A stretch of 7,977 nucleotides of DNA from an uncultured Thermomicrobiales bacterium (lineage in GTDB: Bacteria; Chloroflexota; Chloroflexia; Thermomicrobiales; Thermomicrobiaceae): the NCBI GenBank assembly GCA_937891245.1, contig CALAGB010000507.1:1-7977 (forward strand). The letters are read 5' to 3'. The notes beneath the pieces are model-generated. The model saw only the letters and a list, made by a program, of their open reading frames with translations. It was not told where the DNA came from and did no database searches. Of this stretch, positions 1 to 5,948 are shown piece after piece; position 1 is the first letter of the stretch, and the number at the start of each line of letters is the position of its first letter. Made by a program: the position numbers and the translations under genes.

Positions 1-504
1 GGGGATCGCGAGGCGTTGGATGCGCTCTGCCGCCGCGAATGGCGCTCAGTCTACGCCATCGTTTACGCGGCCGTGCGCGATCGCCAGGAGGCGGAGGACC
101 TGACGCAGGACGTCTTCGTGCGGGCGCTTAACGCGCTCGATCGCTATCAGGAGACGGACGTCCCCTTCCGCGCCTACCTGGCGGCCATCGCGCGGAATCG
201 GGTGCGCGATCGCTGGCGCAAGCGCCAGTTCGCGCAGGTCGGCCTCGAGCACGCACCGGAACTCTTGGCGCACGATCGACCGGATGTCGCGCTGGCGGGG
301 TTGCCACTCGCGGTCGATATCAATGAGGCGATCCTGGAGCTGCCCGAGGATTACCGCACCGTCTTGCAGTTGCGTCTCTGGGAAGACCGTTCGAGCGAAG
401 AGGTCGCCCGGCTGATGGGTCGCAGTGCCGGTGCCGTGCGCGTGCTGCAGTATCGCGCGCTGGCGGCGTTGCGCCGTACATTGGAAGAGGAGCCACACCG
501 ATGA
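1..504 (+). CDS. ECF-type RNA polymerase sigma factor (5' end outside window)
   Basis: Extracytoplasmic-function (group IV) sigma-70 factor, which directs RNA polymerase to a small regulon. The frame is open from base 1 (visible residues GDREALDALCRREW), so the true start lies upstream. A TTG at 16 is in frame but would cut into region 2. About 167 residues are visible. The region 2 core spans roughly residues 5-75 and includes the RDRQEAEDLTQDVFVRAL stretch typical of sigma2 and a basic R-x-R-x-R-x-x-W segment. After a short acidic linker, region 4 spans about residues 110-165, with ELPEDYRTVLQLR and the helix-turn-helix SSEEVARLMGRSAGAVRV. The stop overlaps the next start (ATGA, 501-504), implying translational coupling to the membrane protein that follows, the usual sigma/anti-sigma layout. 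Family assignment is firm; the subgroup and regulon cannot be told. Confidence 0.93.
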   Translation, partial: GDREALDALCRREWRSVYAIVYAAVRDRQEAEDLTQDVFVRALNALDRYQETDVPFRAYLAAIARNRVRDRWRKRQFAQVGLEHAPELLAHDRPDVALAGLPLAVDINEAILELPEDYRTVLQLRLWEDRSSEEVARLMGRSAGAVRVLQYRALAALRRTLEEEPHR

Positions 505-1778
505 ATCAGCGTGAGCGTGAACAGGCGCTGGATCGCTTCATCGACCAGCTAATCGCGGGCGATCGTCCGGCTGACCCGGACGATCCCGAACTCGCCGCGC
601 TTTGTGCCGTGGTGCGCGATGTCCGCCGGCAGCGGGCCGCGATACCAACACCGGACGTGGAATCGCGGCTGACCGAACAGGTCGCCTCGCGCGTGCGGCC
701 GTCTGTCCCCACGGTCGAGCCGAATCAGCGGCGACATCGCGACGCTCCACCGCTCGATTTCCCGCTCCCCGTGCCACAGCCCGTCCGCATCGATCATGCG
801 CCGCACCGGCATCGCTGTCTGCGCGACATCGGCCAGGCGGTGGCCGCTGGGCTGGTTCTGTTGCTGGTGGGCGCGCTGCTCGCGGCGCTGCTCGGCGGCC
901 GGCTGCGGCAGGATCAGACGCCACAACTTGGATCGCAGCCGAGTTTTAACCGGCTGGCGAGTACACCACCAGCGATGATTACACTGGATGACGCCCGGCG
1001 GAGCGTGCGCGCCTTCCTCGGCGAGCCGAATGCGGCGCTCGACGGCAAGCTGGATACGCCGGAGTCCGGCACTTCGCCGATCCTCTTCCGCCCGTCGCCC
1101 GAGCGTGCGCTCTATCTGTTGACGCGCAGCGACGAGCAGACCGGGACGCCCGATACCTTCATCGTCGACGCCAATGGCGGAGCCGTCCTGCGAGCGATCC
1201 TGCCGAGCCAGGCAGCCGGTGCCGCACGCGCGACGCCGCTCAGCGACGATGCGGCCGGTACGGTCGCCGAACAGTTCGCCCGTGCGCACTTCTCAGGCCA
1301 GTTCGACACGCTGTCGCTCGCGACTTATCCCTACAGCCCCGACCACCGCTACTTGATCATGGATCCCGACCCCGCGACGTTCAAGAATTATGTCGAATTC
1401 TCCTGGCGCTTGCATTCGACCGACAACCGCTGGCTGCCGACCTGGGTCTCGGTCGATGTCGACCGCACAACCGGCGACGTCGTGCAATACGTAGCTCGCG
1501 CCAGCGGCACGGAGAACATCGAGTCGCCGACGGTCACGCAGCAACAGGCCGAACAGATCGCCATTCAGCACGCTGCGCCGGACGGCAACACCAGCAGCAT
1601 CACGGTCACGAGCGCCGCGCTCATGACGACCTACTGGGACCAGCAGACCGAAATCTGGGTCTGGGCCGTCGAGCTGCACGGTGTTCCATCCGAACCGGAC
1701 AGCAACGGCACGCTGAGCGGCGTCCGCATCAACGCCCGGACCGGGGCCGTCGTCGGGGATGCGATGACGCTGAATTAG
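501..1778 (+). CDS. Membrane-anchored putative anti-sigma factor with PepSY-like extracellular repeats
   Basis: 425-residue single-pass protein. A cytoplasmic N-terminal part (1-110) begins with LDRFIDQLIAG and a DPELAAL helix, resembling N-termini of Chloroflexota anti-sigma proteins. It lacks the HxxxCxxC zinc motif of the classical ZAS domain. One strong membrane helix lies at about 112-133 (AVAAGLVLLLVGALLAALLGG region). A basic/His-rich stretch (H100, H102, H104, C106) precedes it on the inside, giving an N-in/C-out topology. The outer part has three similar units, at about 160-234, 248-334 and 345-425. Each has an acidic or Q-rich helix start followed by a strand ending in D-x-x-x-G-x-V (VDANGGAVL, VDRTTGDVV, INARTGAVV), as in PepSY/YcdB-type domains. 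The start is set by the ATGA overlap with the sigma gene. The anti-sigma role is inferred from overlap and topology; the outer repeats may sense an envelope signal. The gene ends four bases before the convergent tacT stop. Confidence 0.72.
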   Translation: MNQREREQALDRFIDQLIAGDRPADPDDPELAALCAVVRDVRRQRAAIPTPDVESRLTEQVASRVRPSVPTVEPNQRRHRDAPPLDFPLPVPQPVRIDHAPHRHRCLRDIGQAVAAGLVLLLVGALLAALLGGRLRQDQTPQLGSQPSFNRLASTPPAMITLDDARRSVRAFLGEPNAALDGKLDTPESGTSPILFRPSPERALYLLTRSDEQTGTPDTFIVDANGGAVLRAILPSQAAGAARATPLSDDAAGTVAEQFARAHFSGQFDTLSLATYPYSPDHRYLIMDPDPATFKNYVEFSWRLHSTDNRWLPTWVSVDVDRTTGDVVQYVARASGTENIESPTVTQQQAEQIAIQHAAPDGNTSSITVTSAALMTTYWDQQTEIWVWAVELHGVPSEPDSNGTLSGVRINARTGAVVGDAMTLN

Positions 1779-1782
1779 GTTT

Positions 1783-2304
1783 CTAGCGTGTTCGGGGTGA
1801 GAGCTTGGCGACCTGTGCCATCGGGAGAAAGAGCCTGGCTCCGCCACCGGCATGCGGCTCGAAGCCATATCGCTGATAGAACCGCTGGGCCGCGTCGTCT
1901 ATTGGATCGACGACGACGGCCATGGCGGCAATCTCGGCGGAGTTTCGCAACGCGCGATGCAACGAATCGAGCATGAGGAAATCTCCAAGCCCCTGGCCTT
2001 GATACGCTTGATCGAGTGCCAGACGACCAATCAAGGTTGCGGGGAGTTCCCCATAGCGCGGGAATTTCCGGCGAAGTCCTTCCGGGAGATCAGTCAGTCG
2101 GATGTACGTCGCACTGAGCGAGTAGTAGCCAGCAATGCTCCCGTTATCAGTGTCGATCAGCAGGTGAATAGCGGCGATGTTCCGTCGTTGATCTTGGCTA
2201 GCCTGTTCGCGCACGTAACGATCGAGCGCTTCGACTCCACAACGAAATGCCGTGCGATCATGCTCCTTGCCGAGGAGTTCAAACCGAAAGCGCGATCGAC
2301 TCAC
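1783..2304 (-). CDS. tacT: TacT-type GNAT acetyltransferase toxin
   Basis: 173-residue GNAT-fold acetyltransferase of the TacT/AtaT type. Known members acetylate the amino group of aminoacyl-tRNAs and so block translation. The N-terminus has the family pattern F-x-C-G-V-E-A-L-D-R-Y (about 20-30). A central strand GSIAGYYSLS (56-64) follows. The acetyl-CoA motif LIGRLALDQAYQGQGLGDFL has Q102-x-x-G105-x-G107. FYQRYGFEP (142-150) carries the Tyr (Y143/Y146) at the place of the catalytic tyrosine. Length is normal and no key motif is missing, so the toxin appears intact. The start is a GTG three bases after the tacA stop, with only a weak ribosome site, which suggests coupling to tacA translation. 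It is transcribed with tacA from the promoter near 2642-2670 (minus). Family confidence is high; tRNA specificity cannot be read from sequence. Confidence 0.93.
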   Translation of the reverse strand: MSRSRFRFELLGKEHDRTAFRCGVEALDRYVREQASQDQRRNIAAIHLLIDTDNGSIAGYYSLSATYIRLTDLPEGLRRKFPRYGELPATLIGRLALDQAYQGQGLGDFLMLDSLHRALRNSAEIAAMAVVVDPIDDAAQRFYQRYGFEPHAGGGARLFLPMAQVAKLSPRTR

Positions 2305-2307
2305 CGT

Positions 2308-2595
2308 CTATTCGCCAAAATATTCGAGATATCTACGGTTCGCCTCGCGAAGCTTCTCGTTCGGCTCGGGCGGATTCAGCAAAGACTTGACGAATGAAAT
2401 CGATCCCTCGCGCGTCAACGTAATCAGGTTGTGCCTCTGAACCGTCTCTTCCGCTGCCGCTCTGAGCTTACTCACCATGAAATCGGTCAGACTGAGCCCT
2501 TCAATATCTGCCGCATATTGGATGAGTTCCTTCTGTTCCGGGTCGATTCGGGCCTCGAGTCGCGCCGCCTTTGCATTGCTCTTGGTCGCTGACAT
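2308..2595 (-). CDS. tacA: TacA-type DUF1778 antitoxin (ribbon-helix-helix)
   Basis: 95-residue antitoxin partner of the downstream GNAT toxin. The N-terminal ribbon-helix-helix DNA-binding part (about 11-55) shows ARLEARIDPEQKELIQYAAD, then GLSLTDFMVSKLRAAAEE. The C-terminal tail (about 68-93) has FVKSLLNPPEPNEKL and a final aromatic-rich helix, the segment that in known TacA proteins wraps the toxin and blocks acetyl-CoA binding. The start ATG at 2595 has an upstream AAAGGA ribosome site about 10 bases away. The antitoxin-first order and three-base spacing to tacT are typical for this family. TacA with TacT normally represses its own promoter, and an 8-bp-arm inverted repeat sits about 50 bases upstream (2644-2664). 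Confidence 0.93.
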   Translation of the reverse strand: MSATKSNAKAARLEARIDPEQKELIQYAADIEGLSLTDFMVSKLRAAAEETVQRHNLITLTREGSISFVKSLLNPPEPNEKLREANRRYLEYFGE

Positions 2596-2641
2596 GGTTT
2601 ATGCATCCTTTTGTGACTGTTGTACCGAGAAACTCATCGTA

Positions 2642-2670
2642 AGCGTACGGCTTGGTGCCGTACGATTCAA
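2642..2670 (-). promoter_or_regulatory. Candidate tacAT promoter with internal operator palindrome
   Basis: On the minus strand, TTGAAT (2670-2665) and TACGCT (2647-2642) are separated by 17 bases. The -10 match is weak (3 of 6). The spacer is almost filled by a perfect inverted repeat, CGTACGGC-TTGGT-GCCGTACG (plus strand, 2644-2664). A repressor on this repeat would block polymerase directly, as expected for ribbon-helix-helix autorepression by TacA. The repeat is plain in the sequence; promoter and operator roles are inferred. Confidence 0.55.
2644..2664. repeat. Perfect 8-bp inverted repeat, probable TacA operator
   Basis: Arms CGTACGGC (2644-2651) and GCCGTACG (2657-2664) are exact reverse complements around a 5-base centre TTGGT. 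It lies 49 bases upstream of the tacA start. TacA-family proteins are known to bind inverted repeats in their own promoters. Confidence 0.6.
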
Positions 2671-2684
2671 GAATGAAGTCGGAA

Positions 2685-2752
2685 TTACTCGACTAAAGAG
2701 ATCGGCCGGTACCCCAAAATAGTCGCGCAGCCGGGCGATCGGGCGTTTCGAT
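2685..2752 (-). pseudogene. Relic of a HigA-type antitoxin gene (C-terminal tail only, frameshifted)
   Basis: Read on the minus strand, this stretch encodes SKRPIARLRDYFGVPADLF. Thirteen residues (RLRDYFGVPADLF) are identical to residues 119-131 of the intact HigA at 5146-5547. At DNA level, 2701-2750 matches 5161-5210 without gaps at 38 of 50 bases by hand count. One extra base after the DLF codons breaks the frame. Removing it gives DLF-I-E-stop (TAA, 2685-2687), closely matching DLF-I-G-stop of the intact copy. No helix-turn-helix or earlier part can be recognised toward 2811; only a vague GFGK segment recalls LFGGK. It is a decayed paralogue remnant rather than a gene. It lies between the L,D-transpeptidase stop and the tacA promoter. 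Confidence 0.75.
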
Positions 2753-2811
2753 GGGGTGAATCGGACGGGGCGAACAAGATGGTTTTGCCGAAGCCTTCAA
2801 TGTGATCGTCA

Positions 2812-4002
2812 TTACGTATGGATAAAGACGACCGTGCCGAGCGGTGCCCAGTCGTACAACCAGGCCGCTTGCGGGGTGGCCAGATTGACACAGCCTGGAC
2901 TCATGGGGTGACCGAAATTTCGGTGCCACCAGGCCGCATGAAACGCGTAGCCACCTTCCGCAAAATACATGACGTACGGCACATTCGGAACGTAATAGTA
3001 CTCGCCGGTCGCGGTTGTCCAGCCCGCCATGTCCTGTTCGTCGTACTTGGCAAAAATGTGGAAGAGTCCGGCTGGCGTCGGCGTGTCCGGTAATCCGGTG
3101 GAAACATACGTGCCATAGACGCGTGTGTCGTATTCCCAGGCGCGAAGAGTCTGCTTCGAGAGGTCAACTTCGATCCATTTTGGCTGATCAACCGGCGCAC
3201 CTGCCGGAGCAACGACCTGCCAAAAGGCCGGATCGTAGACGGGGATGTCTCCTTGTGGCGCCGGCGCCGTGTTGATGCCGTCGTGTTTGGCAATCGCTGC
3301 GCCAAGACGTTGTAGCGTCACGACTGGCTGGCCATTCTCGTCGGCTTGTTGTTCCATGATCGCGCGCTCAAAGCATTGAACGATCAATCCCGACGAGGGA
3401 TCGCGAAACATCTCGGAGATTGGATAACCGAGAACCGCTGTCTCACCATCGCCCTCCCAGAAACTGCGGAAGACGCCGGAGAGCGTGTGCCCGGTCTCAT
3501 CGAAATAACGCGCCTCGGCGCTGGCGTCACCCCGCGGCACGCGGGCAAATGGATCGGGCATCGACACGTTCACGCCATTTGCCCATGCCAGCTGGAGATG
3601 AAGTTGCTGGCTATGACGAACATTGTTCGCCAAAACCGGTAAGGACTCGCTGCCAACGAGTCGCAGCTGAACGGCACCCTCAGCGTCACTGCTTGACTTC
3701 GATTCAAAGATGGCGCGTTCGAAGTATTGAATCGTCGAACCGGACGACGTTCCACGCATCGGCTCGGTAAGCGGATAGCCAAATATGCTCAACCCGCCGT
3801 GCGCTCGCCAGTAGCTCAAAAAGGCACCGGCCACTGAATGCCCGGTCGTTGGGAAATAGACACGGCTGGGGCCAGCGTCCGGATCGGGCACGTCCGGCGG
3901 ACGGGACCAAATAGACTCCGCGCCGGCCGGACCCGCGACGAGCAAAAAGGACAAGAGTATGAGGAACAGGATGGCGATTGTTGCTTGAACGTGTCTTCGC
4001 AT
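2812..4002 (-). CDS. Secreted L,D-transpeptidase (YkuD domain) with two Chloroflexota-type repeats
   Basis: Exported peptidoglycan-modifying enzyme of the YkuD family, which uses a catalytic Cys to make L,D-crosslinks or attach molecules to peptide stems. With the ATG at 4002 it has 396 residues. MRRHVQ plus a long hydrophobic stretch forms a signal peptide, probably cut after AGA (A28). An in-frame TTG nine codons upstream (4029) would only add an acidic extension before the signal. Two homologous repeats (about 49-116 and 166-233) share YF-x-x-TGH, G-x-F-x-S-F/Y-W, GYP and Q-x-FERAI. The transpeptidase domain (275-396) starts WIEVDLSKQTLRAWE. It carries H355 and the SPGCVNL motif with nucleophile C371, so it looks active. 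The repeats may be a wall-binding module; this is a guess. The gene is divergent from the hydrolase gene and followed by the antitoxin relic. Confidence 0.9.
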   Translation of the reverse strand: MRRHVQATIAILFLILLSFLLVAGPAGAESIWSRPPDVPDPDAGPSRVYFPTTGHSVAGAFLSYWRAHGGLSIFGYPLTEPMRGTSSGSTIQYFERAIFESKSSSDAEGAVQLRLVGSESLPVLANNVRHSQQLHLQLAWANGVNVSMPDPFARVPRGDASAEARYFDETGHTLSGVFRSFWEGDGETAVLGYPISEMFRDPSSGLIVQCFERAIMEQQADENGQPVVTLQRLGAAIAKHDGINTAPAPQGDIPVYDPAFWQVVAPAGAPVDQPKWIEVDLSKQTLRAWEYDTRVYGTYVSTGLPDTPTPAGLFHIFAKYDEQDMAGWTTATGEYYYVPNVPYVMYFAEGGYAFHAAWWHRNFGHPMSPGCVNLATPQAAWLYDWAPLGTVVFIHT

Positions 4003-4089
4003 CTCAATTCCCAGGTCGATATCCGACAACGGTGCTTCAGATGTGGGATACGTGGCCCAAACTGATATGCGTTAAACTGGACCCACTAG

Positions 4090-4120
4090 AGTATAGCGAA
4101 GGAGCTACGGAATTGGTCAA
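4090..4120 (-). promoter_or_regulatory. Candidate promoter of the L,D-transpeptidase gene
   Basis: Minus strand TTGACC (4120-4115; 5 of 6 to TTGACA) and TATACT (4095-4090; 5 of 6 to TATAAT) are separated by 19 bases, slightly longer than optimal. Transcription would begin near 4083, about 80 bases before the ATG at 4002. Confidence 0.5.
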
Positions 4121-4131
4121 TTTATGACAGC

Positions 4132-4175
4132 GTGCATTCACGATGATCGTTCCGTGGCTCAGCCTCTGAATGCAC
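4132..4175. repeat. Separated inverted repeat between divergent genes
   Basis: GTGCATTCA (4132-4140) and TGAATGCAC (4167-4175) are exact 9-base reverse complements separated by 26 bases. The pair lies in the divergent interval between the transpeptidase promoter and the hydrolase start. It is either two half-sites for a dimeric regulator or a long-loop stem. No function is known from the sequence alone. Confidence 0.55.
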
Positions 4176-4185
4176 ACGATCGTGT
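4174..4185. repeat. 12-bp perfect palindrome, candidate operator
   Basis: ACACGATCGTGT is its own reverse complement. It overlaps the last two bases of the 9-bp inverted repeat to its left and lies about 70 bases upstream of the hydrolase ATG. Its position suits a regulator of the hydrolase. No regulator gene is adjacent, so the assignment is tentative. Confidence 0.5.
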
Positions 4186-4253
4186 CGAACTCGACTGCTC
4201 TACGGTATCGACAGAATAACATATCGGCGAAGCGACGTTGTGGAAGGCCATCT

Positions 4254-5081
4254 ATGCCAATCGCACGAATCAACGGTACGGAGATCTATTACCTGATCGT
4301 TGGCTCAGGCTCTCCTTGTCTGGTCATGCATGGTGGTTTGGGAGGCGATCACGGTTGTTTGCACCCCTGGATCGACCCGCTTGGAGACGATCTCAGGCTG
4401 ATCTACTACGACCATCGTGGCAATGGACGTTCCGGCAGACCACCGCTCGAGACGATGACCTATGACCAGCTGGCTGCTGATGCTGACGCGCTTCGCGCTC
4501 AGCTTGGCTTCGAAACGGTTGTGGTAATGGGCTTCTCCGCGGGTGCGGCGATCGCCTTGCACTATGCCCTTCACTACGCACAGCATGTCACCCATCTCGT
4601 CCTCGTTGGCGGACACGCGTCCTGGGACTATGGTGATGAAATAGTAGCTGCGTGTGAGCGACGGGGAGCGACGCCGCAAATGATGGAAGCGGTCAATCGT
4701 CTTCCACGGGATGATGCGGACCTGGCAGAGATGGTTCGGGGCTTCATGCCACTCTACCTTCATCACTTCGACGCGACTCTGGCCGAGCAATATATGAGTA
4801 ACGTCGCTTGGGATGCCGCCGCGAACATCAGGTATGGCGAGTTGTTACAAAACTACAACCTGGAACCTCGGCTCGCGGAGATTCGTGCTCGAACGTTGAT
4901 CATCGTAGGTCGTGACGACGTCATTACTCCGCTTGCACAAGCTGAGCGCCTCCATCACGGAATCCCAGATTCAGAGCTGGTAATCTTTGAACACAGCGGC
5001 CATCTTCCGTACCTGGAAGAACCTGAGGAATTTTTTCGGGTTGTGCGTGACTGGCTCGACCATGCCGATGATCGGCGCTGA
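4254..5081 (+). CDS. Alpha/beta hydrolase (proline iminopeptidase-like fold)
   Basis: 275-residue cytoplasmic alpha/beta hydrolase. The start at 4254 is chosen because GGAAGG (4242-4247) sits six bases upstream and MPIARINGTEIYY is a normal family N-terminus. The same frame is open from 4170, but the extra residues are not family-like. The oxyanion loop is HGGLGG (26-31), followed by YYDHRGNGRS (51-60). The nucleophile elbow is GFSAG (93-97, Ser95). A variable cap spans about 120-205. The acid is in GRDDVITP (D222), and the catalytic His is in HSGH (H250). All triad positions are present, so it should be active. Substrate is unknown; relatives include aminopeptidases, haloalkane and lactone hydrolases. 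It shows no signal peptide. It converges on higA, with 64 bases between stops and no clear terminator. Confidence 0.9.
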   Translation: MPIARINGTEIYYLIVGSGSPCLVMHGGLGGDHGCLHPWIDPLGDDLRLIYYDHRGNGRSGRPPLETMTYDQLAADADALRAQLGFETVVVMGFSAGAAIALHYALHYAQHVTHLVLVGGHASWDYGDEIVAACERRGATPQMMEAVNRLPRDDADLAEMVRGFMPLYLHHFDATLAEQYMSNVAWDAAANIRYGELLQNYNLEPRLAEIRARTLIIVGRDDVITPLAQAERLHHGIPDSELVIFEHSGHLPYLEEPEEFFRVVRDWLDHADDRR

Positions 5082-5145
5082 TCCTCGGTTGGTTTGGATC
5101 GGATCGGCGAGAAGAGCGCGAACGAGCTCAATCGCTCATTGACGG

Positions 5146-5547
5146 TTACCCGATGAACAGATCGGCCGGCACGCCGAAGTAATCGCGCAGCCGCTGGATC
5201 TGCCCCTTCGAAAGCTCGCGTTTACCCCGGAGCACTTCTGAAATAGCAGACTTGCCACCGAAAAGATGCGCCAGATCCTTCTGCGTTAACCCGTTCTCTT
5301 CCATCAGATGCCGGAGCGCTGCGGTCCCACGCACATCCGGAATATCGATATACGCATCTTCGTAGTCTTCGACCAGTCGATCGAGTACATCTAGATAGTC
5401 AAGCGCATCCGCTGACAGATCTGGTTGATCAATGAGTCCGTTGATCATGTTGATCGCGTCATCCAGTTCATCCTCAGTGTGGATTGGACGCAGTGGAAAG
5501 CGTTGGACGAGCGCGAAATATTCGGATTCGGCTTTCGGGATTGCCAT
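5146..5547 (-). CDS. higA: HigA-type antitoxin (Xre family helix-turn-helix)
   Basis: 133-residue antitoxin that neutralises the HigB toxin encoded just upstream and represses the operon. The N-terminal half (1-70) is helical and acidic (TEDELDDAINMINGLID, LDYLDVLDRLVEDYEDAY), the usual toxin-binding region of this subfamily. The C-terminal half (about 76-131) is an Xre-like DNA-binding domain: LRHLMEENGLTQKDLAHLFG, then KSAISEVLRGKRELS, then the tail RLRDYFGVPADLFIG. The ATG at 5547 is 13 bases after the higB stop, with GAGGG eight bases upstream. Length and motifs match the family and the gene looks intact. Its last 13 conserved residues recur in the decayed copy at 2685-2752. Confidence 0.93.
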   Translation of the reverse strand: MAIPKAESEYFALVQRFPLRPIHTEDELDDAINMINGLIDQPDLSADALDYLDVLDRLVEDYEDAYIDIPDVRGTAALRHLMEENGLTQKDLAHLFGGKSAISEVLRGKRELSKGQIQRLRDYFGVPADLFIG

Positions 5548-5560
5548 CTTCTCGACCCTC

Positions 5561-5851
5561 TCAGTCTTGCTTCCAAGCGTCTCTGCTGTATTCTTGATGT
5601 GTTAGAATGCTGCGAATGTAGATCTTCTGTCGGTTATAGTGAATCGTTGTGATCAGACGATAGCGATTACCACGAATATTGAAAACGGTCCAGCGCTCGA
5701 CTGCGTCCGCAGAGGGATACGTCTGGCGCACCTCTTCAAGATTGCGCCATTCCGCGCGTCTCGCTACGGAGTACCAGGCATCGAGCGCATCTTTCGAGTC
5801 AGCGTGTGACATCCAGAATATCTGGAGCAGCTTCTTGCTAATCACGTGCAC
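5561..5851 (-). CDS. higB: HigB-type toxin (RelE superfamily mRNA interferase)
   Basis: 96-residue toxin of the HigB family; members cleave ribosome-bound mRNA. The sequence follows the family closely: VHVISKKLLQIFW at the start, AWYSVARRAEWRN (25-37), then the tract YPSADAV. The core FNIRGNRYRLI (57-67) and IYIRSILTHQEYSRD (77-91) follow. The start is taken as GTG at 5851 because AGGAG lies eight bases upstream and family members begin at this HVIS. The ATG at 5869 lies before that ribosome site, which would then be inside the gene. Toxin-first order with a 13-base gap to higA is the classical higBA layout. No truncation is seen. Local GC is low (24 of 60 in 5581-5640), unlike metG (42 of 60 in 7081-7140), suggesting acquisition. 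Confidence 0.92.
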   Translation of the reverse strand: MHVISKKLLQIFWMSHADSKDALDAWYSVARRAEWRNLEEVRQTYPSADAVERWTVFNIRGNRYRLITTIHYNRQKIYIRSILTHQEYSRDAWKQD

Positions 5852-5872
5852 AGAACGCACTCCTCGCATACG

Positions 5873-5901
5873 AGTTTACAAAATGAGAACTCATCGGTCA
5901 A
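5873..5901 (-). promoter_or_regulatory. Candidate higBA promoter with operator
   Basis: Minus strand TTGACC (5901-5896) and TAAACT (5878-5873) are spaced by exactly 17 bases. Transcription would start near 5866, leaving a short leader that carries the AGGAG ribosome site of higB. The spacer contains ATGAG-AA-CTCAT (5883-5894), a 5-bp-arm inverted repeat well placed for HigA autorepression. Confidence 0.6.
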
Positions 5902-5942
5902 ATGTTATGGCGAGGGCGTTTCTACGTCCCGCTGAGTTACGC

Positions 5943-5948
5943 TACAAT
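5943..5948 (+). promoter_or_regulatory. Candidate -10 box for metG leader transcript
   Basis: TACAAT (5 of 6 to TATAAT) lies at the right distance to start the T-box leader near 5955. No good -35 hexamer is seen 16-19 bases upstream, so the promoter is tentative. It is divergent from the higBA promoter, about 40 bases away. Confidence 0.45.

Noticed and set aside
549..1289. Long minus-strand open frame opposite the putative anti-sigma gene
   Set aside because: Composition is Arg/Ala/Gly-rich as expected for a shadow in GC-rich DNA, and the plus-strand frame has clear topology and coupling.
1852..2397. Long plus-strand open frame opposite tacA and tacT
   Set aside because: It is entirely antisense to two well-recognised genes and has no protein-like family features.
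2693..2929. Minus-strand open frame covering the gap next to the transpeptidase
   Set aside because: It reads the transpeptidase tail and the antitoxin relic in wrong frames; no ribosome site or family match.
4170..4253. Earlier ATG start for the hydrolase
   Set aside because: The extra 28 residues overlap the palindromes, are unlike family N-termini, and lack a ribosome site; GGAAGG supports 4254.
5082..5145. Terminator between the hydrolase and higA
   Set aside because: Only short arms (GATCC/GGATC, 5080-5100) without a stable stem or T tract were found.
5852..5869. ATG start for higB
   Set aside because: The AGGAG ribosome site falls downstream of this ATG and fits the GTG at 5851, which is where family members begin.
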